Positions 1 to 10,698 of a DNA stretch of 52,480 nt are shown in pieces (position 1 is the stretch's first letter; every line of letters starts with the position of its first letter). A program made the position numbers and the translations under genes. The stretch spans positions 1 to 52,480 of the forward strand of contig BPDI01000020.1 in NCBI GenBank assembly GCA_019654215.1, in the 5' to 3' direction. The notes under the pieces are model-generated. The model did no database searches, was not told the DNA's origin, and was given only the letters and a program-made list of their open reading frames with translations. The DNA is from Gammaproteobacteria bacterium. Its GTDB lineage: Bacteria; Pseudomonadota; Gammaproteobacteria; Pseudomonadales; Pseudohongiellaceae.

Positions 1-323
1 AGCGTTATTTTCCCAGACCTATCAGCATAAGTACCCCTGATGCTGACATTAGGTCTCAATCCATAGCCTTCCTCAGGTCTAAAATTAACACCTGGCACCG
101 AAGCAAGAATCTTATGAATATCTGTGTATTCATAGACTTCTAGTTCTTCAGAAGTAATTACGGTAGCAGTACCAGCCACATTTCGCGCGGCTTCTTCGCT
201 ACCAACGATTGTAATCGTTTCGAATTGTTCAGTATTTTCTTGTGCAAAGCCTACTTGTGTAAAAGTAGTGGCAAAAATAATTGCCTGAACAAGCGGTAAT
301 CGCGGAAACTTCGGGTTTTTCAC
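1..323 (-). CDS. TonB-dependent outer-membrane receptor, N-terminal part (cut by window edge)
   Basis: Translation from a GTG at 321-323 gives a basic, hydrophobic signal peptide ending near FAQ, then a TonB box-like stretch (FETITIVG). A plug domain follows: VITSEELEVYEY, ILASVPGVNFRPEEGYGLRP, SIRGTYADRSGKI. This arrangement is typical of ferric-siderophore or ferric-citrate type receptors, which import ligands with TonB energy. The start was chosen because a GAGGAG ribosome site lies about 7 nt upstream. A Fur box sits 65 nt upstream, so iron regulation is likely. The barrel lies beyond base 1, so the ligand cannot be named. Family call is firm, specificity unknown. Confidence 0.88.
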   Translation of the reverse strand, partial: MKNPKFPRLPLVQAIIFATTFTQVGFAQENTEQFETITIVGSEEAARNVAGTATVITSEELEVYEYTDIHKILASVPGVNFRPEEGYGLRPNVSIRGTYADRSGKIT

Positions 324-387
324 TAAAATACTCCTCAAATGCATTAGTTCTTTTCAGTCACTTATGCCTTATCATGAAAATGCTGTC

Positions 388-406
388 GCGAATGATAATG
401 ATTCGC
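388..406. promoter_or_regulatory. Fur box (iron-responsive operator)
   Basis: The 19-bp element GCGAATGATAATGATTCGC has a perfect outer palindrome (GCGAAT/ATTCGC) around an AATGATAATGAT core, close to the Fur consensus. It lies between the divergent TonB receptor at 1-323 and a receptor remnant at 470-630, so it could repress both promoters. This is inference from sequence match and context. Confidence 0.75.
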
Positions 407-469
407 ATTTATATTGGCAAGAACTATTTTGAGTAATGGGAGAAATTCGAACTACGCGGAGAGATTAGG

Positions 470-600
470 ATGAATATGCTTTTTGAGTATTGCCTGGCCT
501 AGCCACTTCGAATGCCATAGCTCAAGCAGGAGATGATCTGGAGGAGATTGTCTTTACAAGTAACGTACTTCAATCTAATAAAATCAACTTTTTTCAAGCC

Positions 601-629
<29 letters not shown>
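470..629 (+). pseudogene. Remnant of a second TonB-dependent receptor N-terminus
   Basis: A short start, ATG at 470 after AGATTAGG, soon meets a stop. One base shift gives LPGLATSNAIAQAGDDLEEI followed by VFTSNVLQSNKINFFQA and then TAA. This is the end of a signal peptide, a TonB box-like segment (DLEEIVFTS) and the first residues of a plug domain. Nothing of the rest of the receptor is present. The fragment runs straight into the 3' end of leuA at 601. I read it as a deletion remnant of a receptor that faced the one at 1-323 across the same Fur box. Confidence 0.55.
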
Positions 630-2607
<1,978 letters not shown>

Positions 2608-3084
2608 ATGCTAGATAAGCTGGATAAGCGCATACTTCAAGAGCTACAGAAGAATGGATCGATCACTAATCTCGAGCTGGCGGATAAAATTGGACTCTCC
2701 CCCTCTCCCTGTGCTCGACGGGTCAAACAGTTGGAAGACGCCGACATCATCGATCGCCAAGTAACTCTGTTAAATGCTTCCAAACTAGATTTAAAACTCA
2801 CCGCTCTGATTCAAATTAGCATGGATCGACATACCCCGGATCGATTCGAAGTCTTCGAACATAAGGTAAAAGGCTATCCTGAAGTAATCGAGTGCTTATT
2901 GATTACGGGACAGTCGGCAGATTATCAGCTAAAAGTGGTCGTACCAGACATGGAGTACTACCAGGAATTTTTACTAAACAAAATTACTCGAATAGAAGGA
3001 GTGTCTGATGTGCATTCGAGTTTTATGTTGCGGGAAGTCGTGAATTCAACTGAGTTACCACTCAACCACATTCAATATAACTAA
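2608..3084 (+). CDS. Lrp/AsnC family transcriptional regulator
   Basis: A 158-residue regulator: an N-terminal winged helix-turn-helix (DKRILQELQKNGSITNLELA, then GLSPSPCARRVKQLE, residues about 5-55) and a C-terminal RAM/AsnC ligand-binding domain (about 65-150). Family members bind amino acids and control amino-acid metabolism. I prefer the ATG at 2608 because AAGGAG lies 5 nt upstream and the protein then starts MLDKLDKRIL, as in the family. An in-frame ATG at 2584 has no ribosome site. It is divergent from leuA, so control of leucine synthesis is a reasonable inference, but the effector is not visible in the sequence. Confidence 0.92.
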   Translation: MLDKLDKRILQELQKNGSITNLELADKIGLSPSPCARRVKQLEDADIIDRQVTLLNASKLDLKLTALIQISMDRHTPDRFEVFEHKVKGYPEVIECLLITGQSADYQLKVVVPDMEYYQEFLLNKITRIEGVSDVHSSFMLREVVNSTELPLNHIQYN

Positions 3085-3087
3085 GAC

Positions 3088-3906
3088 CTAGAAAAAGTGT
3101 TTTACTTTTTCCTTGTAAGACCTGCTCATCTTGAGGGATGAACCGCAATTTAACGTTAAATGGAATTCACCGTTAATATGGGAAGAAACTTTTTCCACCC
3201 TTTCCAAGTTTACAATTGTTGAGCGATGCACACGCTGAAAGATGGTGGGGTCAAGTTTGGCTTCTAACTCCTTCATCGTTGTGCGCATGATGTGGGTTTC
3301 GCCTTTAACATGCACACACATGTAATCACCCGCCGCATCAATCCAATCGATATCTCTAACTGGAACAAATGTAATTGAAGATCCATCTTTAATAGCAAGA
3401 CGATCTGCACGCTCGACAATTTCCTCATCGCTTTCCACCAACTCACCTATCGCTGCGGGTGATTTTCCGGTAAGAGAAACTGCTAATTCCAGAAGCTTCT
3501 GCTTTTCATGAATAGCATGTTCCCTCTCTTTATGCTGTTTGGCCCGATCGATAGCTTCCGCCAAGCGATCACCTTCAACCGGCTTTAATAAATAGTCGAT
3601 TGCATGCACTTTAAATGCATCAACAGCAAACGCATCATAGGCCGTTACAAATATAATCATGGGCATAACATCGCCCTGCACTTCTTTGATCATTTCAAAT
3701 CCAGTCATACCAGGCATTTGAATATCTAGAAATAAAATTTCTGGTTCATGCTCGATGATCGCTTCTATAGCTTCCCTTCCATTGTGACATTCCTGAACTA
3801 CGTCGATTTCGTCATATTGTTCGAGACGCATAGACAAGCCCTGGCGGGCCAACTCTTCATCGTCGACGATAATTGTTTTTAGTGCTGTTGCTTCACTCTG
3901 TGTCAT
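3088..3906 (-). CDS. LytTR-family response regulator (AlgR/LytR type)
   Basis: 272 residues. The N-terminal receiver domain has an acidic pocket (VDDEE), the phosphoacceptor Asp near residue 61 in LFLDIQMPG, a conserved T/A in VTAYDAFA and a Lys in YLLKPVEG. A LytTR DNA-binding domain follows (about 165-272) with FQRVHRSTIVNLERV. It overlaps the sensor gene upstream by 14 nt, so the two are translated together as a two-component system. It resembles AlgR, which governs envelope or motility genes in pseudomonads, but targets cannot be inferred here. It converges on the Lrp-type gene, with 3 nt between their ends. Confidence 0.93.
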   Translation of the reverse strand: MTQSEATALKTIIVDDEELARQGLSMRLEQYDEIDVVQECHNGREAIEAIIEHEPEILFLDIQMPGMTGFEMIKEVQGDVMPMIIFVTAYDAFAVDAFKVHAIDYLLKPVEGDRLAEAIDRAKQHKEREHAIHEKQKLLELAVSLTGKSPAAIGELVESDEEIVERADRLAIKDGSSITFVPVRDIDWIDAAGDYMCVHVKGETHIMRTTMKELEAKLDPTIFQRVHRSTIVNLERVEKVSSHINGEFHLTLNCGSSLKMSRSYKEKVKHFF

Positions 3907-4974
3907 AAGGAATTACTACAGTTACTGAGAGCCCACTAGGCTCAACATTAGTAAACATCAATTCGTGATCGTTACCGTAAATCACCTGCAACCGGTTTCT
4001 AATATTACTGATACCGACGCCTTTTGAAAGGGACAATTCCTGTTCATGCTCATCTGCCGATAATCCAGGACCGTCATCAGCTACTTCCAAGGTTAGTAAT
4101 CTACCTTTTTTACGGGCTCTTATGGTTATTGTGCCCCCTTCCTCATTCTTCGTTATGCCATGCTTAAAAGAATTTTCAATGATGGGTTGCAAAATCATAG
4201 TTGGAACCAGGGCCGCTTCTATTCCAGTGTCTATATCAAATTCAAGACGCAACCGATCAGCAAAGCGTACTTTTTCAATATCGAGATAAAGTCCCGAGGT
4301 TTCCAATTCATGAGCAAGACTTACTCGATCCAAAGGCGAGTGATCCAATGAATATCGCAGAAACTTACTAAGTTTTGTCACCATTTCGTTTGCTTGCTCC
4401 GTCACTTTGGAGAGCACTAAAGTAGATATAGCATTCAAAGTATTAAATAAAAAATGTGGATTTAACTGGTACCGCAACATTAATAGTTGCGCTTCGTGAG
4501 CAAGTGCTTCAGAACGTAAACTTTTTTCTTTTTCAATTTGAAATAACTGGTAGTACTTAATGATAAAGTAAAAACCACTCCAAAATAACATTAAGGGGTA
4601 GCTAAAAATAAGAAACTCTCCAAATAAAACTCGTCCTTCAATAGTCGCCGCATCTAACAACATATTAGCCAAGTCAATTTGAGCCAACTGCCATAAGTAA
4701 GCCGTAAAAAGAGATCCAAACCAAGCTAGGAGAAAGCGACTATAAAACCACTCTCCCAAGTCCAGCGATAAATAAGCCTCAACCCTAAAGTTAAGATAGC
4801 TGCGATTAACGCACTGCCCGCATATGTCAATGCAAGACTGACGAAGTAACCGGCAGTGGGCGGGTTAAACAAAATGCTAAGCAATATTAGTATGACAAAT
4901 AAGGCTGACCAGCCTATTAACTGAAATATCCAAAATTGATTGCGCTGAAGATTGGAGAACGATGCAAAGTTCAT
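3893..4974 (-). CDS. LytS/AlgZ-type sensor histidine kinase (frameshifted)
   Basis: An integral membrane kinase: N-terminal transmembrane segments (residues about 15-125), then a HisKA_LytS domain with the phosphoacceptor His in QLNPHFLFNTLNAIS and a HATPase domain with QPIIENSFKHG, DDGPG and GVGISNIRNRL. The frame breaks once near 4730-4745, where RWTWESGFIVAFS meets the other frame continuing LLAWFGSLFTAYLWQLAQ. Restoring one missing base gives a 360-residue protein. Partner of the LytTR regulator that overlaps its 3' end. Signal unknown. Confidence 0.88.
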
Positions 4975-5064
4975 AAGAAACGATTTAATGCAAAATAAAT
5001 TAAGGTTTTTTCATATCTTGCCTAAGCTCTATTTTTAAAAACTACATCGAATGGCTTTTCCGAG

Positions 5065-6042
5065 TCATGGGAGTAAGCTTGCTATGGCATCCCTCTCGTC
5101 CTTAAGTTCTTGTTCAGTTTTATCCATCAAGCCTTGGCTGAATTCATTTATGTTTAATCCCTGAACTATAGAGTAACTTCCATCACTACAGGTACAAGGT
5201 AAAGAATAAATTAATCCTTCTTCAATGCCATAACTCCCATCGCTGCAAATACCCATACTGACGATTTTACCGTCTGTGCCCAAGGCCCAGTCGCGCAAAT
5301 GCTCGATTGCCGCATTCGCAGCCGATGCCGCGCTGGATAATCCACGTGCCTTAATAATGGCTGCGCCTCTTTGTTGAACGGTAGGAATAAAGTCAGAAGC
5401 TACCCAGTCTTGGTCAACGAGATCGTAAGCGCTCGTTCCATCGACCGTGCAATGATGAATGTCCGGATACTGAGTCGCGGAATGGTTGCCCCAGATAATC
5501 ATGCCATCTATGTCAGTATTGTGCTTGCTAGTTTTGTTCGCCATCTGAGCAATCGCGCGATTATGATCGAGACGAGTCATGGCAGTGAATTGGCTTGGAT
5601 CTAGATCTGGTGCATTGCGATAGGCAATCAACGCATTAGTATTTGCTGGGTTTCCTACAACCAAAACTCTGACGTCTCGGCTGGCAAACCTATTTATTGC
5701 CGATCCCTGCATAGAAAAAATCTGGGCATTTGCTTCCAGCAAATCTTTACGCTCCATACCAGGGCCGCGGGGACGCGCCCCAACAAGCAGACAATAATCA
5801 ACGTCTTTGAACGCAACTTCTGGGTCATCGGTCTGCACTATTCCAGCAATCAAGGGAAATGCGCAGTCTTCAATTTCCATTACCGTACCTTCCAGTGCTT
5901 CCAATGCGGGTGTGATTTCCAATAACTGCAAAATAACTGGCTGATCAGTTCCAAGCATCTCGCCAGCAGCAATTCGGAAAAGTAGAGAGTAGCTGATTTG
6001 TCCTGCAGCTCCAGTAATAGCAACTCGCACAGGTGCTTTCAT
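5065..6042 (-). CDS. mdh: Malate dehydrogenase (NAD-dependent)
   Basis: Oxidises malate to oxaloacetate in the citric acid cycle. It is a full 325-residue LDH/MDH-fold protein: the Rossmann motif [17 protein letters not shown] at the N-terminus, the substrate-binding loop [34 protein letters not shown] and the catalytic His in [12 protein letters not shown]. The frame is clean. An AGGA ribosome site lies about 9 nt before the ATG. It appears monocistronic, with queA about 170 nt upstream on the same strand. Confidence 0.96.
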   Translation of the reverse strand: MKAPVRVAITGAAGQISYSLLFRIAAGEMLGTDQPVILQLLEITPALEALEGTVMEIEDCAFPLIAGIVQTDDPEVAFKDVDYCLLVGARPRGPGMERKDLLEANAQIFSMQGSAINRFASRDVRVLVVGNPANTNALIAYRNAPDLDPSQFTAMTRLDHNRAIAQMANKTSKHNTDIDGMIIWGNHSATQYPDIHHCTVDGTSAYDLVDQDWVASDFIPTVQQRGAAIIKARGLSSAASAANAAIEHLRDWALGTDGKIVSMGICSDGSYGIEEGLIYSLPCTCSDGSYSIVQGLNINEFSQGLMDKTEQELKDERDAIASLLP

Positions 6043-6213
6043 TATTGAATAGTCCTTTTATTGATTAGGGCCCGTAAACCCGAATGATTCGATCTTATTC
6101 AGGGCCGCGAAGTATATCAGATTATAGTCGAAGTTGAGGAGAAGACAGGAAAGATGCAGAGACCCAGATTAGTTAGTTTCTATTTGGCTTTAACCATCTG
6201 AGCAGTGTTAATA

Positions 6214-7257
6214 CTAGTAAATAAACATGGCGTCGCCATAGCTAAAAAACCGATACCGTTTTTCTATCGCTTCTAAATAAGCGCCAAGTATCATTTCTTT
6301 AGACGCAAAGGCACTTACTAACATTAAAAGAGTAGACTCTGGCAAATGAAAGTTGGTAACTAAGGCATCGACAATCTGAAATTTGTAACCTGGGTAGATA
6401 AAGATATCTGTTTCCATTGAAACTGGCTTGAGCAGACCGCCGGTTGCGGCTGCTTCCAAACTTCGGACACTGGTTGTACCAACTGCTACTACTCTGCCCC
6501 CGCGCGCCTTACACTGATTTACCTGTTCGCAAATCTCTGCACTAATCTCAATCAACTCCTTATGCATTTTATGTTGTTTAATATTTTCAACTCGCACTGG
6601 TTGAAAAGTTCCTGCTCCCACATGCAGGGTTAAAAAGGCGGTTTCAACACCTTGATCTCGAATCTGCTCTAACAATGACTCATCGAAATGAAGACCGGCA
6701 GTGGGAGCAGCCACTGCTCCTTCGTTTTTAGCATAGATGGTTTGATAGCGGTCTTGGTCCATCTGTTCATCATGCCTCTTAATATAAGGCGGCAAAGGAA
6801 TATGCCCATGAGGAAAGAGTGAGTTTGTTAAAATTAGGTCAGTATCGAATTCAAGAGTGAAAAATTCTTCTTCTCGTTCTACAACCTTGGCGACTAATTC
6901 TGAAAGAGGATTATCTGTGTTTTTCTTGTAGAAAAATATCTTAGTGCCCGGCTTAGGAGATTTACTGGCTTTGATTTGGGCCACTAGTTTGTTTGCGCCT
7001 ATTACTCTTTCTATGAGCACTTCAATTTTGCCGCCTGATTCTTTTTCACCGAAAAATCGTGCCGGAATAACCTTGGTGTCATTGAATACAAGCAAATCTC
7101 CAGATCTAATGTATTTCATCAATTCCGAGAATTGTTGATGGGAAATAGCTCCATTGACGGAATCCAGACAAAGTAGTCGACTCTCGCTGCGTTTTGCCGA
7201 TGGATAATCAGCGATTAGCTCGGTGGGTAGGTCATAGGAAAATTCATTTACATGCAT
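6214..7257 (-). CDS. queA: S-adenosylmethionine:tRNA ribosyltransferase-isomerase QueA
   Basis: Transfers and isomerises the ribose of SAM onto 7-aminomethyl-7-deazaguanine in tRNA, giving epoxyqueuosine. It is a full-length 347-residue protein starting MHVNEFSYDLPTELIADYP. Conserved blocks include LLVFNDTKVIPARFFG, AAPTAGLHFDESLL, LTLHVGAGTFQPVRVENI, VGTTSVRSLE and VTNFHLPESTLLMLVSAF. The frame is clean. It is divergent from tRNA-Leu. The usual neighbours tgt and yajC are not within the window on this side. Confidence 0.96.
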   Translation of the reverse strand: MHVNEFSYDLPTELIADYPSAKRSESRLLCLDSVNGAISHQQFSELMKYIRSGDLLVFNDTKVIPARFFGEKESGGKIEVLIERVIGANKLVAQIKASKSPKPGTKIFFYKKNTDNPLSELVAKVVEREEEFFTLEFDTDLILTNSLFPHGHIPLPPYIKRHDEQMDQDRYQTIYAKNEGAVAAPTAGLHFDESLLEQIRDQGVETAFLTLHVGAGTFQPVRVENIKQHKMHKELIEISAEICEQVNQCKARGGRVVAVGTTSVRSLEAAATGGLLKPVSMETDIFIYPGYKFQIVDALVTNFHLPESTLLMLVSAFASKEMILGAYLEAIEKRYRFFSYGDAMFIY

Positions 7258-7482
7258 TTGTTAATAACTCTTAATCGAAGTGCGAAGCGTATATAAATAA
7301 GGAAGGGGTATAAAGTACGACGCGCAGATTATCTCTTACTCTGGAAAGCCCTATTTCATTGCGCCTCAACAGGCAATTGGTATAATGCAAACTGTAGCAA
7401 TGTCTGGATATTCAAGGGTTTCGCGGCTATACGCTCAAGCTTAGGGAGCAAAGTTTGAGCCATCAAAAGATAAGCATAATGT

Positions 7483-7569
7483 GCCAGCGTGGTGAAATTG
7501 GTAGACACGATGGATTCAAAATCCATTGCCTTCACGGGCGTGGCGGTTCGAGTCCGCCCGCTGGTACCA
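7483..7569 (+). tRNA. tRNA-Leu (anticodon CAA)
   Basis: The 87-nt sequence folds as a class II tRNA. The acceptor stem is GCCAGCG/CGCTGGT with a G-U first pair. The anticodon stem ATGGA/TCCAT encloses the loop TTCAAAA, anticodon CAA, reading UUG. It has a long variable arm, a GGTTCGAGTCC T-arm and an encoded CCA end (7567-7569). Its last 20 nt are part of a 22-bp sequence repeated at 10455-10476, so this gene appears to be an integration site. Confidence 0.97.
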
Positions 7570-7571
7570 CT
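7550..7571 (+). repeat. Direct repeat, left copy (tRNA-Leu 3' end; att-like)
   Basis: 22 bp from the T-arm through the CCA end plus two bases of the tRNA-Leu gene. They are identical to 10455-10476 in the same orientation. The second copy has no tRNA around it. A displaced tRNA 3' end is the classic trace of site-specific integration by a tyrosine recombinase. Confidence 0.8.
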
Positions 7572-7642
7572 TAAACTATTAAGATTCTCTAAACTCTTCT
7601 AAATTTCTTCAACACTATTGATTCATTAAGGAGTTTGATTTT

Positions 7643-7912
7643 ATGAAACACATGATTGAATGGGCGTTTAGCTCTGATACTTATGAAAGAGGTATGAAGC
7701 AATTTTTAGAAACGGGAGGCCCTGACCCTGAGGGTGTTAGGACTATTGGTCGATGGCATGCTCCTGGGAGTAAGTATGGCTTTCATTTGGTCGAAGCCGA
7801 TCCCGTGGACGTAACAAAACTAACTTCTCAATGGGCATCACTAGTGGATGTAACCATAACCCCGGTAATCGACGATGACGAAGCAAAGAAAGGTCTTAGT
7901 GCGACTTTTTAG
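7643..7912 (+). CDS. DUF3303 domain-containing small protein
   Basis: An 89-residue protein resembling DUF3303 proteins: starts MKHMIEWAFSSDTYERGMKQ and contains GRWHAPGSKYGFHLVEADPV and LVDVTITPVIDDDEA, consistent with a small ferredoxin-like alpha/beta fold. Function is not established for the family. AAGGAG lies 9 nt before the ATG. It is the first gene of the segment bounded by the two tRNA-Leu 3' copies. Clean frame. Confidence 0.8.
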   Translation: MKHMIEWAFSSDTYERGMKQFLETGGPDPEGVRTIGRWHAPGSKYGFHLVEADPVDVTKLTSQWASLVDVTITPVIDDDEAKKGLSATF

Positions 7913-8022
7913 TTAGGTTGCGATTAAGCGTTTAATTACTAAAAAGAAGGATATAGAATTTGTGTAAGACTTTGGCTACCTGTATGACTAGATTGAAGCA
8001 CCCCCTCTAAGGAGGTTTCAAG

Positions 8023-9039
8023 ATGAAAAAAATAAAAGTTGCAGTGATGGTTATTGGAATACTGCTAGCATCACATTTCAACATGGCTCTGGGTCACCAC
8101 TCGCACGCCTCGCTTGATGATAACGATGTTCGCATAGTGTCAGGGTTAGTCACCCGCTATAGTTGGAGCTATCCCCATGTATATCTAAAAGTTGAAGCCC
8201 CTAATCCGTCCGGTAATGTTGTTGAGTACAGTATTGAGCTACTTCATCCTGGAGGCATGTCGGCCCCGGGGTTTGGGGAACAAAGATACGTTCAAAACAG
8301 GAGACCGGATAACTTGGGAAGGACGGCACGATCGTAATAAGCCCCAGGGCTTATGCTGGATTAGAATGGGCCGAGCGAAATGGTGTCCGAGTAGGGCAGG
8401 ACATGGCGGGTAATGACCAACAGAAAATTTCCCTTCCTCTGATTTTACTGGCATGTGGAATCGTGGCCCAAATCAATTTACCTATTCCCCACCGCCGGGT
8501 TGGCCACTCACTGAATTTGGGCAGGCTCTAGTGGATGGATTAAACGAAGATCAGAATCCAATTTTAGAATGTGATGACCCTGGCCCACCAAAATCAATGA
8601 TCCTGCCTTATACTCACCTAATCAGATACCAGGGTGAAAAAACTCTGATAATTGAACGAGACATGATGGTAGGTCATCGGGTAATTCATCTCAATCAAAA
8701 TCTGAGCAGAGCCCTCCTTCCAAGTTCGGCCACTCCGTTGGCAGGTTTGAGAATGGGGACCTGATTATCGAAACCAGCGGGTTTACGCCAGACAGCTGGG
8801 GAAAACATACCGGTATAGATTCTAGCGAGCAGAAACATCTTCGCGAACGTATGCGACTGGTAGATGATGGGCTTGGGGTAGAAATTGAAATCACGGTGAC
8901 TGACCCGACTTATCTTAGCGAGCCTAAAACATTTATTCATCGTTGGATAAAAACGATCGATCGGGAAGTTATTCGTGCCCCATGCACTCTGGAGTCAGCT
9001 AAGTTATTTATCGAAGCTGGCTATGGTGATGAAGAATAA
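8023..9039 (+). CDS. DUF6152-type secreted protein (several frameshifts)
   Basis: The start is firm: AGGAGG then ATG, followed by a signal peptide (MKKIKVAVMVIGILLASHF ending before GHHSHASLDD). The HHSHA opening and the beta-rich ITWEGRHDRNK region are typical of DUF6152 proteins. The rest is spread over three frames: LPSDFTGMWNRGPNQFTY, IRYQGEKTLIIERDMM, GDLIIETSGFTPDSWGKHTG, then RERMRLVDDGLGVEIEITVT to the stop at 9039. At least four indels are needed, but total length (about 338 residues) and all blocks match its intact neighbour at 9186. It is either a sequencing-damaged gene or a recent pseudogene. Function unknown; probably periplasmic. Confidence 0.65.
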
Positions 9040-9185
9040 TAAAAATGCATTATAGTATGAATTAATAAGAGGCATGCTCTTTCATTTGCTTTGATGCTAT
9101 ACCGTTTCAACACACTATTATTTGTGTTTACTAATTCTCATTATGGGTTTTTAAAAATTCTAATATGCAGCCAAAGGAAATACTA

Positions 9186-10412
9186 ATGATTAAAAGTATA
9201 TTCAAGGTGCTGCTGGTATTGTCAGCGTTCTTTGCCAGTCTCACAAACGCGCATCATTCTGCTGTTGTTTTTGACGTCTCAAAAAATATCGAGATAACAG
9301 GAAAAACAACCCGCTTTACTCTTAGGAACCCCCACCTAATCCTTAATATAGAAGTTACTAATGAAGAAGGTGAAGTTGAACTTTGGCGGCTGGAAGGCCA
9401 AGGTATATCGGCTATGCAAGCTATGGGCTTCGATCGTGGATCCGTTAATGTCGGTGATGAAATTACTGTTCGAATGAATCCATTAAGATCTGGTGAACCT
9501 GGGGGATTAGTACTAGGTCTTATCGGTGGAGATGGACGAAGCTATAACATGGAACCAGAACAAGAAGAGGTTCGTCAGGTTTACCCTGCTTTAATGCCTT
9601 ATGTTCCCCCACCGGCTGGAGAAACATGGCAAATGCGAGAGGAAAAAACGAGACCCGCTCAGTTGCCAGTCATTTCACAAGGGATAGCCCCAGGAGAAAG
9701 TGGAGGAGGCAATATGCCGGGCGCTCTTGATCCGGAGAATCTAACAAAGGAAAGACCACCGGCACCGTTTGATTTGACAGGACAATGGCAGTTTCGCGGA
9801 GAAAATGAATATCGGGCAAATTATGGCTCCTTTGAATTCAAGCCAATGCCAGAGCTTACGGCAAAAGGTGAAGCCTATCATGATGCTTATATGGAAGCCT
9901 CACTTCAGGGGGAACGTTTTGGAGATCCCACCGCCCTATGCTACCCACCCGGAATGCCGAGATACATGACTAGATACGGTGCTCTCATGATGTTGCAGTA
10001 TCCCACAGCAATCTTCATGGTTTCGCGTCTAAATAATGATTATCGAGTTATTTTCCTAGATGGACGCGAACCTTCAACTGGCGATGCAATTGACCGAAAC
10101 TGGCAAGGAGAGTCGTTGGGCTACTGGGATGGCGATACTCTGGTAGTCGAAACTTCCGGTTTTATCGGTGAAAACCATCTTATTCAGGCTGGCGTCCCAA
10201 CCGGCGAGCAGCTTAAAATCGTCGAGCGAATTTCAATGATCAATGACGGTAATACATTGGTCAGTGAGTATACATTTACAGACCCTGAATACTGGGTCGG
10301 TGAGTGGAAACATGTTAAGTTCCGAGACAGAGTGCTCCGCATTGATGTACGGGAAGCCAATTGCATCTATGAGGATAACTTTGCCTTGCCAGGCATGGAT
10401 CGCCCCAATTAA
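9186..10412 (+). CDS. DUF6152-type secreted protein
   Basis: 408 residues and intact. A signal peptide (MIKSIFKVLLVLSAFFASLTNA) is followed by HHSAVVFDVSKNIEITGKTT, the DUF6152 opening, then GDEITVRMNPLRSGEPGGL. A C-terminal half shares GYWDGDTLVVETSGF and LRIDVREANC with the preceding gene. The start at 9186 is preferred over an in-frame ATG at 9165 because AAGGA lies just upstream and the signal peptide then starts cleanly. Function unknown; likely secreted or periplasmic. It is the last gene before the right tRNA-Leu repeat. The two tandem paralogs suggest local duplication or paired roles. Confidence 0.75.
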   Translation: MIKSIFKVLLVLSAFFASLTNAHHSAVVFDVSKNIEITGKTTRFTLRNPHLILNIEVTNEEGEVELWRLEGQGISAMQAMGFDRGSVNVGDEITVRMNPLRSGEPGGLVLGLIGGDGRSYNMEPEQEEVRQVYPALMPYVPPPAGETWQMREEKTRPAQLPVISQGIAPGESGGGNMPGALDPENLTKERPPAPFDLTGQWQFRGENEYRANYGSFEFKPMPELTAKGEAYHDAYMEASLQGERFGDPTALCYPPGMPRYMTRYGALMMLQYPTAIFMVSRLNNDYRVIFLDGREPSTGDAIDRNWQGESLGYWDGDTLVVETSGFIGENHLIQAGVPTGEQLKIVERISMINDGNTLVSEYTFTDPEYWVGEWKHVKFRDRVLRIDVREANCIYEDNFALPGMDRPN

Positions 10413-10454
10413 TTATTGGTCTTTATTGCATCTTACAATTAACGTAGGAGAGTA

Positions 10455-10476
10455 GAGTCCGCCCGCTGGTACCACT
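10455..10476 (+). repeat. Direct repeat, right copy (displaced tRNA-Leu 3' end; att-like)
   Basis: Exact 22-bp copy of 7550-7571 in the same orientation, starting GAGTCCGCCCGC and ending TGGTACCACT. Flanking bases differ, so identity ends sharply. Together the copies bound 2.9 kb containing DUF3303 and two DUF6152 genes. No integrase or excisionase reading frame is visible between them. Confidence 0.8.
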
Positions 10477-10495
10477 ATCTGCCTTGGAGAAGCTA

Positions 10496-10695
10496 ATGTC
10501 CAAGTTCTCTAAATTTATTAAAGATATTGTTCTTCCAAAGAAAGTAAATAAAGAGCGAAGGAAGAAAATCCTTAGTGAAGGCATCATCGAAACCTGGCGA
10601 ACGATCAAGAAGAACGCAAAGTCAAAGAGGCTAGAAAGATAGCTAAAGAGACTTACAAGAAAATACGTTCAAGTAAGGATAAAGATGATGGTTAA
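10496..10695 (+). CDS. Small highly charged protein (frameshifted)
   Basis: The ATG at 10496 follows GGAG. Translation gives MSKFSKFIKDIVLPKKVNKE RRKK, then SEGIIE. The first frame stops at 10642, but the adjacent frame continues LANDQEERKVKEARKIAKET with a KKIRSSKDKDDG tail ending at TAA 10693-10695. One missing base would yield about 66 residues, lysine/glutamate rich and probably helical. No family recognised. It begins 20 nt after the right tRNA-Leu repeat, so it may be the original chromosomal neighbour of that tRNA. Convergent with nhaC. Confidence 0.45.
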
Positions 10696-10698
10696 GAC

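Noticed and set aside
4726..4760. Separate small membrane protein upstream of the sensor kinase
   Set aside because: The 82-codon frame supplies exactly the missing N-terminal spans of the kinase; a single lost base joins them.
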